A DNA stretch of 64,000 nt from an uncultured Sulfitobacter sp. (GCA_937928635.1 CALFWM010000008.1:1-64000); one strand, 5' to 3'. Counted from the first letter of the stretch, positions 16,797 through 26,813 are shown. Program-made: numbers and translations. The notes: generated by a model not told the origin, from the sequence alone.

Positions 16797-18820
16797 TCCG
16801 CCGGTTTGGGTTCATTGCGCTGGCGTTGGTCCTGCTCTGCGGGGCTGGGCTGCGTGATGGGTTTGATCAATGGGTTGCCGGGACTGTGCTGCCGCCTGTG
16901 TTGGCCGAAACTTCGGTGGAGGTCCGAGACCGGCATGGGGAATTAATGCGTGTCTTTCCGGTTGAGGATGGCCGCGTGCGGTTGCAGCTGAATTTAGATC
17001 AGGTGGACCCTGACTTTATCGACATGCTGATCGCCTATGAGGACAGGCGGTTTTATACTCACGCGGGCGTTGATCTGCGAGCCATGTCGCGCGCCGTTGC
17101 GCAGGCGATCTGGCAGGGCGAGGTTGTGTCTGGCGGGTCCACCCTGACGATGCAGGTGGCGCGGTTGCTGGAAAACTCCGGCACGGGGCGGTGGCAGGGC
17201 AAGCTGCGCCAAATGCGTCTGGCATGGGCGCTGGAGCGACGGTTGAGTAAACGCCAGATTCTGGAAATGTACCTGGTGCATGCCCCTTATGGCGGCGCTT
17301 TGGAAGGGCTGCGCGCGGGGGCATTGGCCTGGTTTGGCAAAGAACCAGCACGCCTGACCATGGCTGAGGCGGCCCTGTTGGTGGCCTTGCCCCAGGCCCC
17401 GGAAAGCCGCCGGCCTGACCGTCACCCGCAGGCGGCAACACAGGCCCGCGCGCGGGTATTGGCCCGTATGGACGTCCCTGAACAGATGCGCATCGCACCC
17501 GTGCCAGAGGTGATGAAACCCTTTGTGCGCTTGGCCCCCCATTTGGCAGATCACGTCCGCCGTTCTGATCCGTTGTCTGCCCGCCATGACCTGACGCTTG
17601 AGGCCTCACTGCAAGCGCGTATGGAGATGCTGGCACGCCGCGCGACTTTGGGGCAACCGGCGGCGGTGTCGGCGGCAATCGTTGTTGTTGATCATCGCAC
17701 GGGCGCGGTGCTGGCCTCCGTCGGGTCGCCGCGCTACGCGGGCACGGACGGCACACTTGGGTTTGTTGATATGACCCGCGCGCTGCGCTCTCCCGGCTCC
17801 ACGCTAAAACCGTTCATTTATGGGTTGGCCTTTGATCAGGGTCTGGCTCACCCGGACACGTTGATTGATGACAGCCCTGTCGCCTTTGGCCGCTATGCAC
17901 CACAGAATTTTGACGGCATGTTTCGCGGCGAACTGACCATGCGCGAGGCGCTGCAATTGTCGCTGAACATCCCGCCGGTGCTGCTGACCCAAGAGCTTGG
18001 CCCTGCGCGGCTGATGGCCTCATTGCGGGCCGGGGGCGCTGTGCCGCAAGTGCCGGGGGGCAAGCCGGGGCTGGCTGTTGCCTTGGGGGGTATTGGGCTG
18101 ACGTTGAATGATCTGGTGCAGCTTTATGCGGGCCTTGCCAATGGAGGCACGGCTGTCCCGTTGATCTGGCGGCAAAATGCTGAGGCATCTGCACCCCGCC
18201 GCATGATGTCGCGATCTGCGGCCTGGCAGGTGGGCCATATTTTGGCCAGCGTGCCCCCGCCTCCGGTCAGCGCGGCGCGTTTGGGCGAAATCGCCTACAA
18301 AACCGGGACGTCCTATGGCCACCGGGATGCCTGGGCGATTGGGTATGACGGTGCTCATGTGATTGGGGTCTGGCTGGGCCGCCCGGATGGCACGCCGGTG
18401 CCGGGGGCCTTTGGCGGAGACCTTGCCGCACCTGTGATGTTTGAAGCCTTTGGCGCGCTCAAGGCACGCACTACGCCGCTGCCTCCCCCGCCGCCGGAGA
18501 CCTTGATCCTGAGCACGGCTGCATTGCCAAAGCCCTTGCAACGTTTCCGGTCACGCGACGCTGTTTTTGCCACGCACGCGGATGCGCCTGTGGTGCGGTT
18601 CCCTCCGAACGGCGCGGTGCTGCGTCACTCTGGCGAGGGCATCCCCCTGAAACTGCGGGCCGGGATATTGCCACTGACCGTCTTGGTGGATGGCGCACCC
18701 ATGTTGACCAACCTGCGCCAGCGCGAAACGCTCTTGCCGCTGAACAGTCTCGGGTTTTCACGCATTTCTGTGATTGACGCGCGGGGGCGGGCGGCACAGG
18801 TTGAGATCAGGCTGGACTGA
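16793..18820 (+). CDS. pbpC: Penicillin-binding protein 1C (bifunctional peptidoglycan synthase)
   Basis: A 675-residue protein with an N-terminal membrane anchor (IALALVLLCGAGL). The GT51 glycosyltransferase domain has the catalytic Glu83 in 'EDRRFYTHAGVD' and 'GGSTLTMQVARLL'. The transpeptidase domain has S336-T-L-K339, SLN in 'LQLSLNIPPV' and KTGTS at 503-507. A C-terminal BiPBP_C domain is visible ('VRFPPNGAVLR'). It polymerises and cross-links peptidoglycan in the periplasm. Translational coupling (ATGA) to the alpha-2-macroglobulin gene supports a joint defence and repair role, as proposed for other bacteria. Confidence 0.95.
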   Translation: MIRRFGFIALALVLLCGAGLRDGFDQWVAGTVLPPVLAETSVEVRDRHGELMRVFPVEDGRVRLQLNLDQVDPDFIDMLIAYEDRRFYTHAGVDLRAMSRAVAQAIWQGEVVSGGSTLTMQVARLLENSGTGRWQGKLRQMRLAWALERRLSKRQILEMYLVHAPYGGALEGLRAGALAWFGKEPARLTMAEAALLVALPQAPESRRPDRHPQAATQARARVLARMDVPEQMRIAPVPEVMKPFVRLAPHLADHVRRSDPLSARHDLTLEASLQARMEMLARRATLGQPAAVSAAIVVVDHRTGAVLASVGSPRYAGTDGTLGFVDMTRALRSPGSTLKPFIYGLAFDQGLAHPDTLIDDSPVAFGRYAPQNFDGMFRGELTMREALQLSLNIPPVLLTQELGPARLMASLRAGGAVPQVPGGKPGLAVALGGIGLTLNDLVQLYAGLANGGTAVPLIWRQNAEASAPRRMMSRSAAWQVGHILASVPPPPVSAARLGEIAYKTGTSYGHRDAWAIGYDGAHVIGVWLGRPDGTPVPGAFGGDLAAPVMFEAFGALKARTTPLPPPPPETLILSTAALPKPLQRFRSRDAVFATHADAPVVRFPPNGAVLRHSGEGIPLKLRAGILPLTVLVDGAPMLTNLRQRETLLPLNSLGFSRISVIDARGRAAQVEIRLD

Positions 18821-18847
18821 CCCGGAAATTGCTGGCAATTCCAACAG

Positions 18848-19765
18848 ATGTCTTTTGCCCTATCCGTTTTACCGCTGCTCTTGATCATCGCCACGGGTTA
18901 TGTGGTGGCGCGCAGTGGTGTGTTGCTCCGCGCCGATTGGAAAAGCATCGAAACGCTGAGCTTTCGCATCCTGATCCCGGCTGTGTTGATCCTTGCGATC
19001 ACCCGCACTGATCTATCCTAGGGGTATTTTGGCGGTTTCATAACGACCGTGCTGGTGACATTTTTGGTGCTGACGGCCTTGTGTCTGTTGCCGCGCCTGT
19101 TGCCACAGGGTCGCTTGGCCAATCCGTCCTTTACCAGTATTTTTCAGGCAGGATTGCGCTGGAACGCCTTTGTGGCGCTGGCGGCGGCAGAGCAGTTTCT
19201 GGGGGACAGTGGGTTGACCACCATGGCGGTTGCGATTGCCCTGCTGATCCCGACGATCAACGTGACCTGCATTGTGGTGCTGAGCGCCTTTGGCCCGGCG
19301 CGCGCCACCTTTGGCCAAATCATCAAAACAGTGGTGAAAAACCCGCTGGTGCAGGCCTGTATGATCGGGCTGGCGTTGTATTTTAGCGGCATCACGCTGC
19401 CCGGCCCGGTGGCGGAAGCGTTGGATATGATCGGGCGCGGCGCATTGGCGGTGGGGCTGCTGGCGGTGGGTGCGGGGATCAGCCTGCGCCGTCTTCTCAG
19501 TTGGGATTGGAAGGTGGCCGTAGCGTTCATGCTCCGCCCCGTGGTGGCCCCGGCTGTGTTTGCGGGGATTGCCTATGTCATGGGGCTGAACAGCATGCTG
19601 ACATTGGTGGGTGTCTTGGTGTTTGCCGCGCCTGCGGCGACCAATGGCTATATTGTGGCCAAGCAAATGGGCGGTGATGCGGACCTATATGCGGATGTGC
19701 TGACGTGGCAGGTGCTGCTGTCGCTGATCGTGCTGCCGATCTGGGGTTGGCTCCTGATCGGGTAG
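18848..19765 (+). pseudogene. AEC family (auxin efflux carrier-like) permease interrupted by amber stop
   Basis: Reading from ATG 18848 gives 'MSFALSVLPLLLIIATGYVVAR', a normal AEC first membrane segment. Codon 58 (19019-19021) is TAG. The same frame then continues without a shift for 248 more codons, with AEC features ('NPLVQACMIGLALYFSGITLPGPV', 'GVLVFAAPAATNGYIVAKQMGGDADLYA'). Total length (305 codons) is normal, so a single base change inactivated the gene, unless TAG is read through or is a base-call error. An intact paralogue lies at 59543-60469. It lies 27 bases after pbpC. GCGGC-TGC-GCCGC (19781-19793) followed by ACGCTATTTTT is a weak terminator candidate. Confidence 0.85.
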
Positions 19766-20045
19766 CTCTGATCCAAAGGAGCGGCTGCGCCGCACGCTAT
19801 TTTTGGGTGCCCGTGCGCTATGCAAGGGGCGCGCGCAAAATGAAGCCGTGTTTTTCATCAGAGATATATCCCGGCGTCTCGTAAAACCCGGTGGTGTGGC
19901 TGGCAGAGGTTCCATCTTCGCATGGAGACCACGAAAGTCATAAGACAAGCGTTTCGAGTTTAACTCGGAACGCTATGACCCCCAAGACCTGCGTGCCCCG
20001 GATGATCCTGCAATTGCGCAAAAGCCACCAATGTCCGGCGGCGCT

Positions 20046-22088
20046 TTAGCGGCGTCCCTCGCGCAGCCATGCGGCGGTGATGAAAAATGCGGACAGCAGC
20101 AGCACCAACCAGGGGGGCAAAATTGCCGTCTGGCGGACATCGCGGGTTTCATAGGCGCTGCGCGGGGTCAGACCCAGCCAGCCGCGACCCGCCGCAGGCC
20201 TGCCAGCCCGCACATTGCGCAGCCGGGGCATGCCATCCTCAATCCTGATCGTACCGCCGCGCAGGGCGGTGGTGATCGGCGTCAGTGCCTCTGCATCCGC
20301 GATGGTCTGAATGAACTCCCGAGGGGCGGCGGGGCCAAGGCCAATCACCGCGCTTTGATCCCCGTTTTCCAACCGGTAAAGGCCAATTTCAGGGCCTTGA
20401 TAATTGCCTTCAAACAGCCCCGGGCCAGCAGGTTCCAACGTAATCTGGCTGGTGCTGCCATCAGGGGCTGTGATGCTGACGGGTGGTACGGTTTCATCCA
20501 GCGTGCGGCGCGTGATCCGCATGGATTGACCGTCCGCATTGGCGGTCAGCGCCTCTTCTTCCAGCTCGGGTTCTTTCATCATCCAATGGGCCAGACGGCG
20601 CAGTAGCTCCAACTGCGGTCCGCCGCCCTCATAGCCCCGGCTCCACAGCCAGGCATGATCAGAGGCGAGCAGCGCCACGCGCCCTTCCTGCACCCGATTC
20701 AGGGTCAGCAAGGGGCGATCATCAACACCGCTTAGCACCACGTTGCCTTGGGGGTTGATCACATCAATCTGTCGCAACCAGCGGCCCCAATCGCCGTTAC
20801 TGGGCAAGCCTGCGGTCACGGGGTGGCGTTGCCCCAGATCGGTAACTTCGGGGCGAAACGCCTGTTCAAACACCCGCGCTGTGGGTTCGGCAGGCAGAAC
20901 TTGCCCCAAGGGCGAGTGGTTCAGGCTGTTGGCACTGGCAAAATCCGGGCCTGCGGCAACCAGAACCGCACCGCCCTCGCGGACATAATTGCCGATATTG
21001 TCGAGGTAGATCGACGGCAGAATGCCACGGGTCTTGTAGCGGTCAAAGATGATCAGATCGAACTCATCAATCTTTTCCATGAACAACTCGCGCGTCGGAA
21101 AGGCGATCAGTGACAATTCGTTCACGGGCACGCCATCTTGTTTCTCCGGGGGGCGCAGAATTGTGAAATGCACCAGATCAACGGAACTGTCGGACTTGAG
21201 CAGATTGCGCCAGGTGCGCCCGCCGGGGTGTGGCTCACCACTGACCAACAGCACGCGCAGGCGGTCCCGTACGCCGTTCATCTGGATCAACGCAGCATTG
21301 TTGCGATCTGTCAGCTCACCCTCGGCCAGGGGCAATGAAAACCGGATCACGTTGCGCCCGCCGTGGGGTAGGGTAACAGGAAGCTCAATGTCTTGGCCAA
21401 TGGGGACGCTAAAGCTGCGTGGCTCATCGCCGTCGATGGAAATATCAAGCTGGGCGAGGTCGCCATTTACGGGGGCCGCGCCCATATCATCAATACGCAG
21501 CGTCAGGGTGACCGGCTCTCCGATGATGGCAAAGGCGGGCGCGTTGCGCACGCTCAACCGGCGGTCCCAATCGTCTTCCTCTCCTGTCAGCAGCAGATGC
21601 ATTGGGGCGGGCAGGTCGATTGGCAGATCAGCGTCATGCACGCGCCCGTCACTGACGGCCAGAATACCAGCAATGCGCGCGCGGGGTTCTTCCGCCAGCG
21701 CATCTGCGATCAGTGTCATCATTTCGGTGCCGGCATCCCCCTGGCCATCGGGCACGGTGATCTGACGCAATTCGGTGTTGGGGCGCGCGGCAATTTGCGT
21801 GGCGAGGGCGGCAACAGCCTCTTGGGTCTGGGATTGGCGCTCTCCAAGCCGTTGGCTGGCGCTTGCGTCCTCCACCAGCAGAACAATATCCGTGAGCGGC
21901 GCGCGGTCTTCTTGCTGAAAGGATGGACCTGCCAGTGCACCCAAGACCACCATGGCGGCAAGGCCCCGCAAGGCCCACCCATTAAGTCCGCGCATCACCG
22001 CAAGGATCACGGACAACAGGCCGACGATCACAACCACCATCAGCAACGGCCATGGGATAAGGGGATCAAAAACGAGTGTTGAGGTCAT
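20046..22088 (-). CDS. Membrane protein with class I glutamine amidotransferase-like fold (last gene of moxR operon)
   Basis: A 680-residue protein with two N-terminal hydrophobic segments ('PLLMVVVIVGLLSVILAVM' and 'GLAAMVVLGALAGPSF') and one near the C-terminus ('PPWLVLLLSAFFITAAWL'). Between them is a large, probably periplasmic, region. It holds a vWA-like stretch ('IVLLVEDASASQRLGERQ', metal site incomplete) and a flavodoxin/GATase-like stretch ('ELFMEKIDEFDLIIFDRY', 'YVREGGAVLVAAGPDF'). Fold assignment is by pattern only. It starts by ATGA overlap with the DUF4159 gene and is the fourth gene of the MoxR cassette. Function unknown; it probably acts with the neighbouring BatA-like protein at the membrane. 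Confidence 0.75.
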   Translation of the reverse strand: MTSTLVFDPLIPWPLLMVVVIVGLLSVILAVMRGLNGWALRGLAAMVVLGALAGPSFQQEDRAPLTDIVLLVEDASASQRLGERQSQTQEAVAALATQIAARPNTELRQITVPDGQGDAGTEMMTLIADALAEEPRARIAGILAVSDGRVHDADLPIDLPAPMHLLLTGEEDDWDRRLSVRNAPAFAIIGEPVTLTLRIDDMGAAPVNGDLAQLDISIDGDEPRSFSVPIGQDIELPVTLPHGGRNVIRFSLPLAEGELTDRNNAALIQMNGVRDRLRVLLVSGEPHPGGRTWRNLLKSDSSVDLVHFTILRPPEKQDGVPVNELSLIAFPTRELFMEKIDEFDLIIFDRYKTRGILPSIYLDNIGNYVREGGAVLVAAGPDFASANSLNHSPLGQVLPAEPTARVFEQAFRPEVTDLGQRHPVTAGLPSNGDWGRWLRQIDVINPQGNVVLSGVDDRPLLTLNRVQEGRVALLASDHAWLWSRGYEGGGPQLELLRRLAHWMMKEPELEEEALTANADGQSMRITRRTLDETVPPVSITAPDGSTSQITLEPAGPGLFEGNYQGPEIGLYRLENGDQSAVIGLGPAAPREFIQTIADAEALTPITTALRGGTIRIEDGMPRLRNVRAGRPAAGRGWLGLTPRSAYETRDVRQTAILPPWLVLLLSAFFITAAWLREGRR

Positions 22089-24856
22089 TGGCCCAGCCGA
22101 TCCAGCAGCGCAGGCACGTGCACCTGATCTGATTTATAGTTCCCCGTCAGTACATGCATGACCAGATTGACCCCAAACCGATAGGCCAGTTCGCGCTGCC
22201 GCTCGCCGGAATAGCCACGCCCGATGGGAAGCAAAGGTGCCCCATCAGACCGCACAGCCCAGGCCGAGGCCCAGTCATTGCCGCCAATGATCACCGGCGT
22301 GACACCATCGTTGAGATTGCGAAACGGCATGCCCTCAATCTGTTCCGCGTCCGGGGGGGAGGCCTCTACCCAGACTTCGCGGCTGTTGTGACGGCCCGGA
22401 AAATCCTGCAACAGATAAAATGTGCGCGTCAGCACGTGATCATCAGGCAGGGATTCCAGCGGTGGAATGTCCAGCGGTGCGGCAAGATCTTGCAACTTGC
22501 GGCCATTCGGGCTGGTGGCGCCCAGCCCAGTGACATCGGCATCGCGCGTGTCAAACAGGATCAACCCACCAGAGCGCAGATAGGCGTTGAGCTTGGCATA
22601 GGCTTCTGATGAGGGGCGCGGCTGATCGGATGTGATCGGCCAGTACAGAATGGGGAAAAAGGCCAGTTCATCGACCTCCAGATTCACCCCGGTGGGGGGT
22701 GCAGGTTCAACCGAGGTGCGGAAAAACAGCGTATCAGACAGGCCGGTCAGACCCGCCGCCGCGATTTCATCAACCCGAGCATTGCCGGTGAGCACATGGG
22801 CAAGCGACACTTCGGCAGTGGCTCCCAGCGCAAATTCCTCTGCATCGCTTTGGGCCTCTGCCGCGTAGGGCTGGCCCATCAGGGGCAGTGCCAGCAACAC
22901 TGCAGCGGCGGCATTGCTGCGCGACAAAAGACGCCCGGACAGCGCAAGAGAGGCCACAACATCTGCCAGCAACAACAAAACAGACAGGCTCAGCAACCAA
23001 CCGGCAATGGGCTGTTCTGGTGCCACGGCCAACCCGCGCACCGGCACATCCGCAGGCCAGCTCGCAGGTGTCAGGGTATCCTCGGCGGTAAAGACATTGC
23101 GTGCCAAACGACGTTCTCCTGATCCATAAATCCCCGGTTGCATTTGTGGCCCCGGCGCGGCCTCAACCAGATCAGCGCCATCCACGCCCCCCAGATTGCC
23201 CGCATCGGACAAGACACCATACCCGTCCATCACCAGCAGCGGGGTCCAGGTGGTGCCCGCCAATTTGCCCGCATCGGGCGAGGCGGACGAGGAGGAAACG
23301 GCCAAACGCTCCAGCATTTGCACAAACAGACCGGACAGGGGCAGCGTAGACCATTCAGCCGTGGCCGTGACATGGAACAGCACAATTTGGCCTTGCCCCT
23401 GGGTTTTGCGCGTGACCAGCGGTGTGCCATCGCTAAGGGCGGCAATCACCCGGTTGGCCAGCGTTGGGTCAGGTTGCGCAACCACTTGCGCCGTCACAGT
23501 CACATCGTCAGGCACAGCCAGCCCAAAGAACGGCGAGGTATCACGGAAGGTCGCCAGCGATTTGGGTTGCCCCCAGGACATCGCGCCCCCCACAGACCGC
23601 CCCCCGGCGCGCAGGCGCACGGGCATCAGGGGGTCTTCGTCCACGCGGCTGACATCACTGGCGGCGATACGCGGACCGGCAAAACGGACCAGCATGCCGC
23701 CCTCTTCGATCCATTCCAGCAGCGGCACAGTTTCGGCCTCTGACAAGGTGGCGATGTCGGCCAGCACGATCACATCTGGATTGGCCGGCAGCACATCTGC
23801 AATAGATCCGTCAATCAGATCCGCGGTGGGGGCCAGCGCCTGTTCAATGTAGTGCAGGGGGGAGAGCAATTGCAGCCCTTCACGGTCCTGTCGCCCGCCA
23901 ATGAGCGCGACCTCACGACGGCGCAACGCATCATCGACCAGCGTTGTTGCCCCGGCAGAGCGTTGCCCGGCGATGGTGAATCCACTGACCCGGGCACGCA
24001 ATTCTGCGGGCAAAGACAGTTCCGCACGCGCGTCTACGGCGCCCTGCTCAAACGTTGCAGGCACGGTGGCCAGAATGCGTGCGTTTCCGGCCGGGTCGCG
24101 GCCCTCTGCCTGCAAGGTCACTTCGCGTTCCAAACCGGGGGTTGCGCGGCTGAGGCTGAGCTTCACCACGCCGTCCTCGTAAACGGCTGGTTTCAGCGCC
24201 ATCACGTTTGCAGCGGTCTGGTAAACCTCGACACGGCCGCGCGCCTGCAAGGCATCCAGCATGTCATCGCGCCCGGCATACTCAAGGCCGTCGCTGAACC
24301 ACAGTGTGTCAAACGTGCCCAATTCTGCGGTGATCTCTGCGGCCCTGACCAGATTGTCGGCTGAGGGTTGCCATGCCGCCGGTTGAAAGCCCGCCAAACG
24401 GTTGCGCCAGACATCTGCGGTTTGAAAGGCAGGGGCCTCGGGGCGGGCCAGCGTCAGAAAACCAACGGTGCGGTTTGCCCGTGCGGCGCGCGACAGTTGC
24501 GCGTCAATCGCCTCTGTCTGTTGCGGCCAGCGGGTTGCCCCGGCCCATGATCCATCAAGCACGATCAGCAGCGGCCCATTGCCCTCTGCCTGATCTGTTT
24601 CGGGGTTCAATACAGGGCCTGCGAGCCCCAGAATGATTGCCGCGACTGCCAGCATCCGCAGCAGCAACAGCCACCATGGCGTGCGGTCCGAAACGCTTTC
24701 GTCATCCTTGAGGCCCAGCAAAAGAGCCACCCCGGGAAACCGCCGCCGGATTGGCGCGGGGGGAACAGCGCGCAGAATAAGCCACAGGATGGGCAGCGCC
24801 AAGAGCGCGACCAACAGCCAGGGCGCTGTGAAACCAATGCCGCCCAATACCGTCAT
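22085..24856 (-). CDS. BatA N-terminal / DUF4159 domain membrane protein
   Basis: A 923-residue protein. Residues 1-85 match the aerotolerance-regulator (BatA) N-terminal module with two membrane segments ('APWLLVALLALPILWLILRAV' and 'LLLRMLAVAAIILGLAGPVL'). A vWA-like region follows ('LLIVLDGSWAGATRW'; the MIDAS DxSxS is altered). A third hydrophobic stretch lies near residue 650. The C-terminal ~200 residues are DUF4159 ('VNLEVDELAFFPILYWPI', 'LNAYLRSGGLILFDTRDADV'), whose fold resembles glutamine amidotransferases. The role is unknown; cell-envelope maintenance is inferred from MoxR/Bat systems. ATGA overlaps join it to both neighbours. Confidence 0.85.
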   Translation of the reverse strand: MTVLGGIGFTAPWLLVALLALPILWLILRAVPPAPIRRRFPGVALLLGLKDDESVSDRTPWWLLLLRMLAVAAIILGLAGPVLNPETDQAEGNGPLLIVLDGSWAGATRWPQQTEAIDAQLSRAARANRTVGFLTLARPEAPAFQTADVWRNRLAGFQPAAWQPSADNLVRAAEITAELGTFDTLWFSDGLEYAGRDDMLDALQARGRVEVYQTAANVMALKPAVYEDGVVKLSLSRATPGLEREVTLQAEGRDPAGNARILATVPATFEQGAVDARAELSLPAELRARVSGFTIAGQRSAGATTLVDDALRRREVALIGGRQDREGLQLLSPLHYIEQALAPTADLIDGSIADVLPANPDVIVLADIATLSEAETVPLLEWIEEGGMLVRFAGPRIAASDVSRVDEDPLMPVRLRAGGRSVGGAMSWGQPKSLATFRDTSPFFGLAVPDDVTVTAQVVAQPDPTLANRVIAALSDGTPLVTRKTQGQGQIVLFHVTATAEWSTLPLSGLFVQMLERLAVSSSSASPDAGKLAGTTWTPLLVMDGYGVLSDAGNLGGVDGADLVEAAPGPQMQPGIYGSGERRLARNVFTAEDTLTPASWPADVPVRGLAVAPEQPIAGWLLSLSVLLLLADVVASLALSGRLLSRSNAAAAVLLALPLMGQPYAAEAQSDAEEFALGATAEVSLAHVLTGNARVDEIAAAGLTGLSDTLFFRTSVEPAPPTGVNLEVDELAFFPILYWPITSDQPRPSSEAYAKLNAYLRSGGLILFDTRDADVTGLGATSPNGRKLQDLAAPLDIPPLESLPDDHVLTRTFYLLQDFPGRHNSREVWVEASPPDAEQIEGMPFRNLNDGVTPVIIGGNDWASAWAVRSDGAPLLPIGRGYSGERQRELAYRFGVNLVMHVLTGNYKSDQVHVPALLDRLGQ

Positions 24857-25752
24857 GCTGCCACCCCGGCCCGCGCATCAAGCGCGCGATAGAGCCACAG
24901 CAGGGCGGTCTGCGTCGCGCTGTCCGTGTGATGCACGCCGTAGTGCCACCCGGTTAAACCACACAGATTTTCCAACTCGGCCTTACGTTCGGCCAGCCGC
25001 TCCAGATAGCGGTCGCGCAGGTCGTTCGCCTTGAGCGTCTCATGGCGCAGCGTGCCGCCGACACTTTCAAATACAGTGCGCCCGGAAAACGGAAATGCCT
25101 CTTCGGACGGGTCCAGCACGTGGCACAAAACGCCCCGCACCCCGCGATCTGCGGCCTTGGTCAGGGCCAGTTTCACGCCCTCGATATCACCCATGAAATC
25201 AGAGATAAAAACCGCCCGCGCATGGGGGATCATGGCGCGGTGTTCTGGTGGGCTGTAGTCTGTTTCATCATCTCTGCAAAACATCCCGGCCAGCCGCAAA
25301 ACCTGCGTGTTGCCGCGTCGCGGTGGCAGGCTGGTGCCGGTCAGGCCAACGCGCTCTCCGCCGCGCACCAGCAGGATTGCCAGCGCCAGCCCCAGCACGC
25401 GGGCGCGGTCCGCCTTGTCCGGCAGCTTGACATCTGAGGAAAACCGCATGGAGGCCCCCTGATCCACCCACAACATCACCGATTGCGCGATCTGCCATTC
25501 ACGCTCGCGGACAAATTCAAGGTCACCCATGGCACTGCGCCGATGGTCAATCATGCGCCGACTGTCACCAACCTGAGCGGGGCGGTATTGCCAGAAATCG
25601 TCACCCATCCCCGCCCGTCGCCGCCCATGCGCGCCCAGCAGTACAGCACCGGCCAAATGCTCTGCCCGCGCCAACAAGGCGGGCAGGCGGGCGGCCTGAT
25701 CCTCTGCCGCACCTCTTAGGGTTGCGGGGGTAAAGGGCTGAGCGGTGCTCAC
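24853..25752 (-). CDS. DUF58 domain protein (MoxR-associated)
   Basis: A 299-residue soluble protein with the DUF58 core 'DDFWQYRPAQVGDSRRMIDHRRSA' (about residues 50-75) and downstream vWA-like 'AVFISDFMGDIEGV'. DUF58 proteins are regular partners of MoxR ATPases. It begins with GTG at 25752, overlapping the moxR stop as GTGA, and ends with ATGA into the next gene, so the four proteins should be made in balanced amounts. No catalytic function is assigned. Confidence 0.9.
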   Translation of the reverse strand: MSTAQPFTPATLRGAAEDQAARLPALLARAEHLAGAVLLGAHGRRRAGMGDDFWQYRPAQVGDSRRMIDHRRSAMGDLEFVREREWQIAQSVMLWVDQGASMRFSSDVKLPDKADRARVLGLALAILLVRGGERVGLTGTSLPPRRGNTQVLRLAGMFCRDDETDYSPPEHRAMIPHARAVFISDFMGDIEGVKLALTKAADRGVRGVLCHVLDPSEEAFPFSGRTVFESVGGTLRHETLKANDLRDRYLERLAERKAELENLCGLTGWHYGVHHTDSATQTALLWLYRALDARAGVAA

Positions 25753-26756
25753 GCCGCGGCCTTGGATCCTGTGAGGCTGGCCGCTGTTTCATCAATTAGG
25801 GACTGCAGGTTGTCGCCCCGTGCCCGCGCGGCAAAGTTCAGCGCCATGCGGTGGTTCAACACAGGGCGCGCCATATCAATGACGTCCTCCGCCGAGGGGG
25901 CCAGACGCCCCTGTAGCAAGGCACGTGCGCGCACGGCCAGCATCAGGGCTTGTGCGGCACGCGGGCCGGGGCCCCATGCCACGGTTTCACGCACCTGCGC
26001 GCTGGCGGAGTCTTCCTCGGGGCGGAAGGCGCGTACCAGATCCAGGATCATCTCAACCACAGAATCCCCAACCGGCATCCGGCGCAACAGTGTTTGCGCG
26101 GCAATCAGTTCTTCTGCGGTGAAAACCTGTGTGGACTGTCCTTCGCTCTCGCCTGTGGTGGCGATCAGGATGTCGCGCTCCGTGTCTCGGTTCGGATAGG
26201 CGACATCAATCTGCACCAGAAAACGGTCCAGCTGCGCTTCTGGCAGAGGATAGGTGCCTTCTTGCTCAATTGGGTTTTGCGTGGCCAAAACATGGAACGG
26301 TGCGCCCAGCGAACGATCCTGTCCTGCGACGGTGACGGTCTTTTCCTGCATCGCCTGCAACAGCGCGGATTGGGTGCGCGGCGAGGCACGGTTGATCTCA
26401 TCCGCCATCAGCAGCTGACAAAAAACCGGCCCCTCGATAAAGCGAAATGCCCGGCTGCCGTCTGATGCTGTGTCGAGCACTTCGGAGCCCAGAATATCGG
26501 CTGGCATCAGGTCTGGCGTAAATTGTACGCGGTTGCCGTTCAGGCCCATGACGGTGCTAAGTGTTTCCACCAAAAGCGTTTTCCCAAGCCCTGGCAGGCC
26601 GATCAGCAATCCGTGCCCGCCACACAGCAGCGCGGTCAACGTCAGGTCCACAACCCGTTCCTGCCCGATGAAACGCTTGGTGATCGACGCCTTGGCTTCG
26701 CTGAGTTTTTCGCCAAGCGCTTCGATCTGCGCCACCATGTCTTCATTCTGGGTCAT
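25749..26756 (-). CDS. MoxR family AAA+ ATPase
   Basis: A 335-residue AAA+ ATPase of the MoxR (AAA_3) clade. Walker A is 'GLPGLGKT', Walker B with sensor region is 'MADEINRASPRTQSALLQAMQE', and 'VLATQNPIEQEGTYPLPEAQLDRF' is the MoxR signature. MoxR proteins act as chaperones that mature or insert metal cofactors in vWA-containing complexes. ATG 26756 follows AGGGAAG; an upstream in-frame ATG at 26837 would run into the divergent DUF1285 gene. It leads the four-gene minus-strand operon with DUF58, BatA-DUF4159 and a GATase-like membrane protein. Confidence 0.95.
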   Translation of the reverse strand: MTQNEDMVAQIEALGEKLSEAKASITKRFIGQERVVDLTLTALLCGGHGLLIGLPGLGKTLLVETLSTVMGLNGNRVQFTPDLMPADILGSEVLDTASDGSRAFRFIEGPVFCQLLMADEINRASPRTQSALLQAMQEKTVTVAGQDRSLGAPFHVLATQNPIEQEGTYPLPEAQLDRFLVQIDVAYPNRDTERDILIATTGESEGQSTQVFTAEELIAAQTLLRRMPVGDSVVEMILDLVRAFRPEEDSASAQVRETVAWGPGPRAAQALMLAVRARALLQGRLAPSAEDVIDMARPVLNHRMALNFAARARGDNLQSLIDETAASLTGSKAAA

Positions 26757-26813
26757 GACATTTGCTTCCCTGAGGTTATATCGTCCAGTGTAAATGTATC
26801 CCTCTTGGATGAA

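Noticed and set aside
19685..19948. Minus-strand frame between the AEC pseudogene and the moxR operon
   Set aside because: No family, overlaps the AEC coding end, no ribosome-binding site. The 280-bp gap 19766-20045 shows only a weak terminator and a short dyad (GTTTCGAG...CTCGGAAC).
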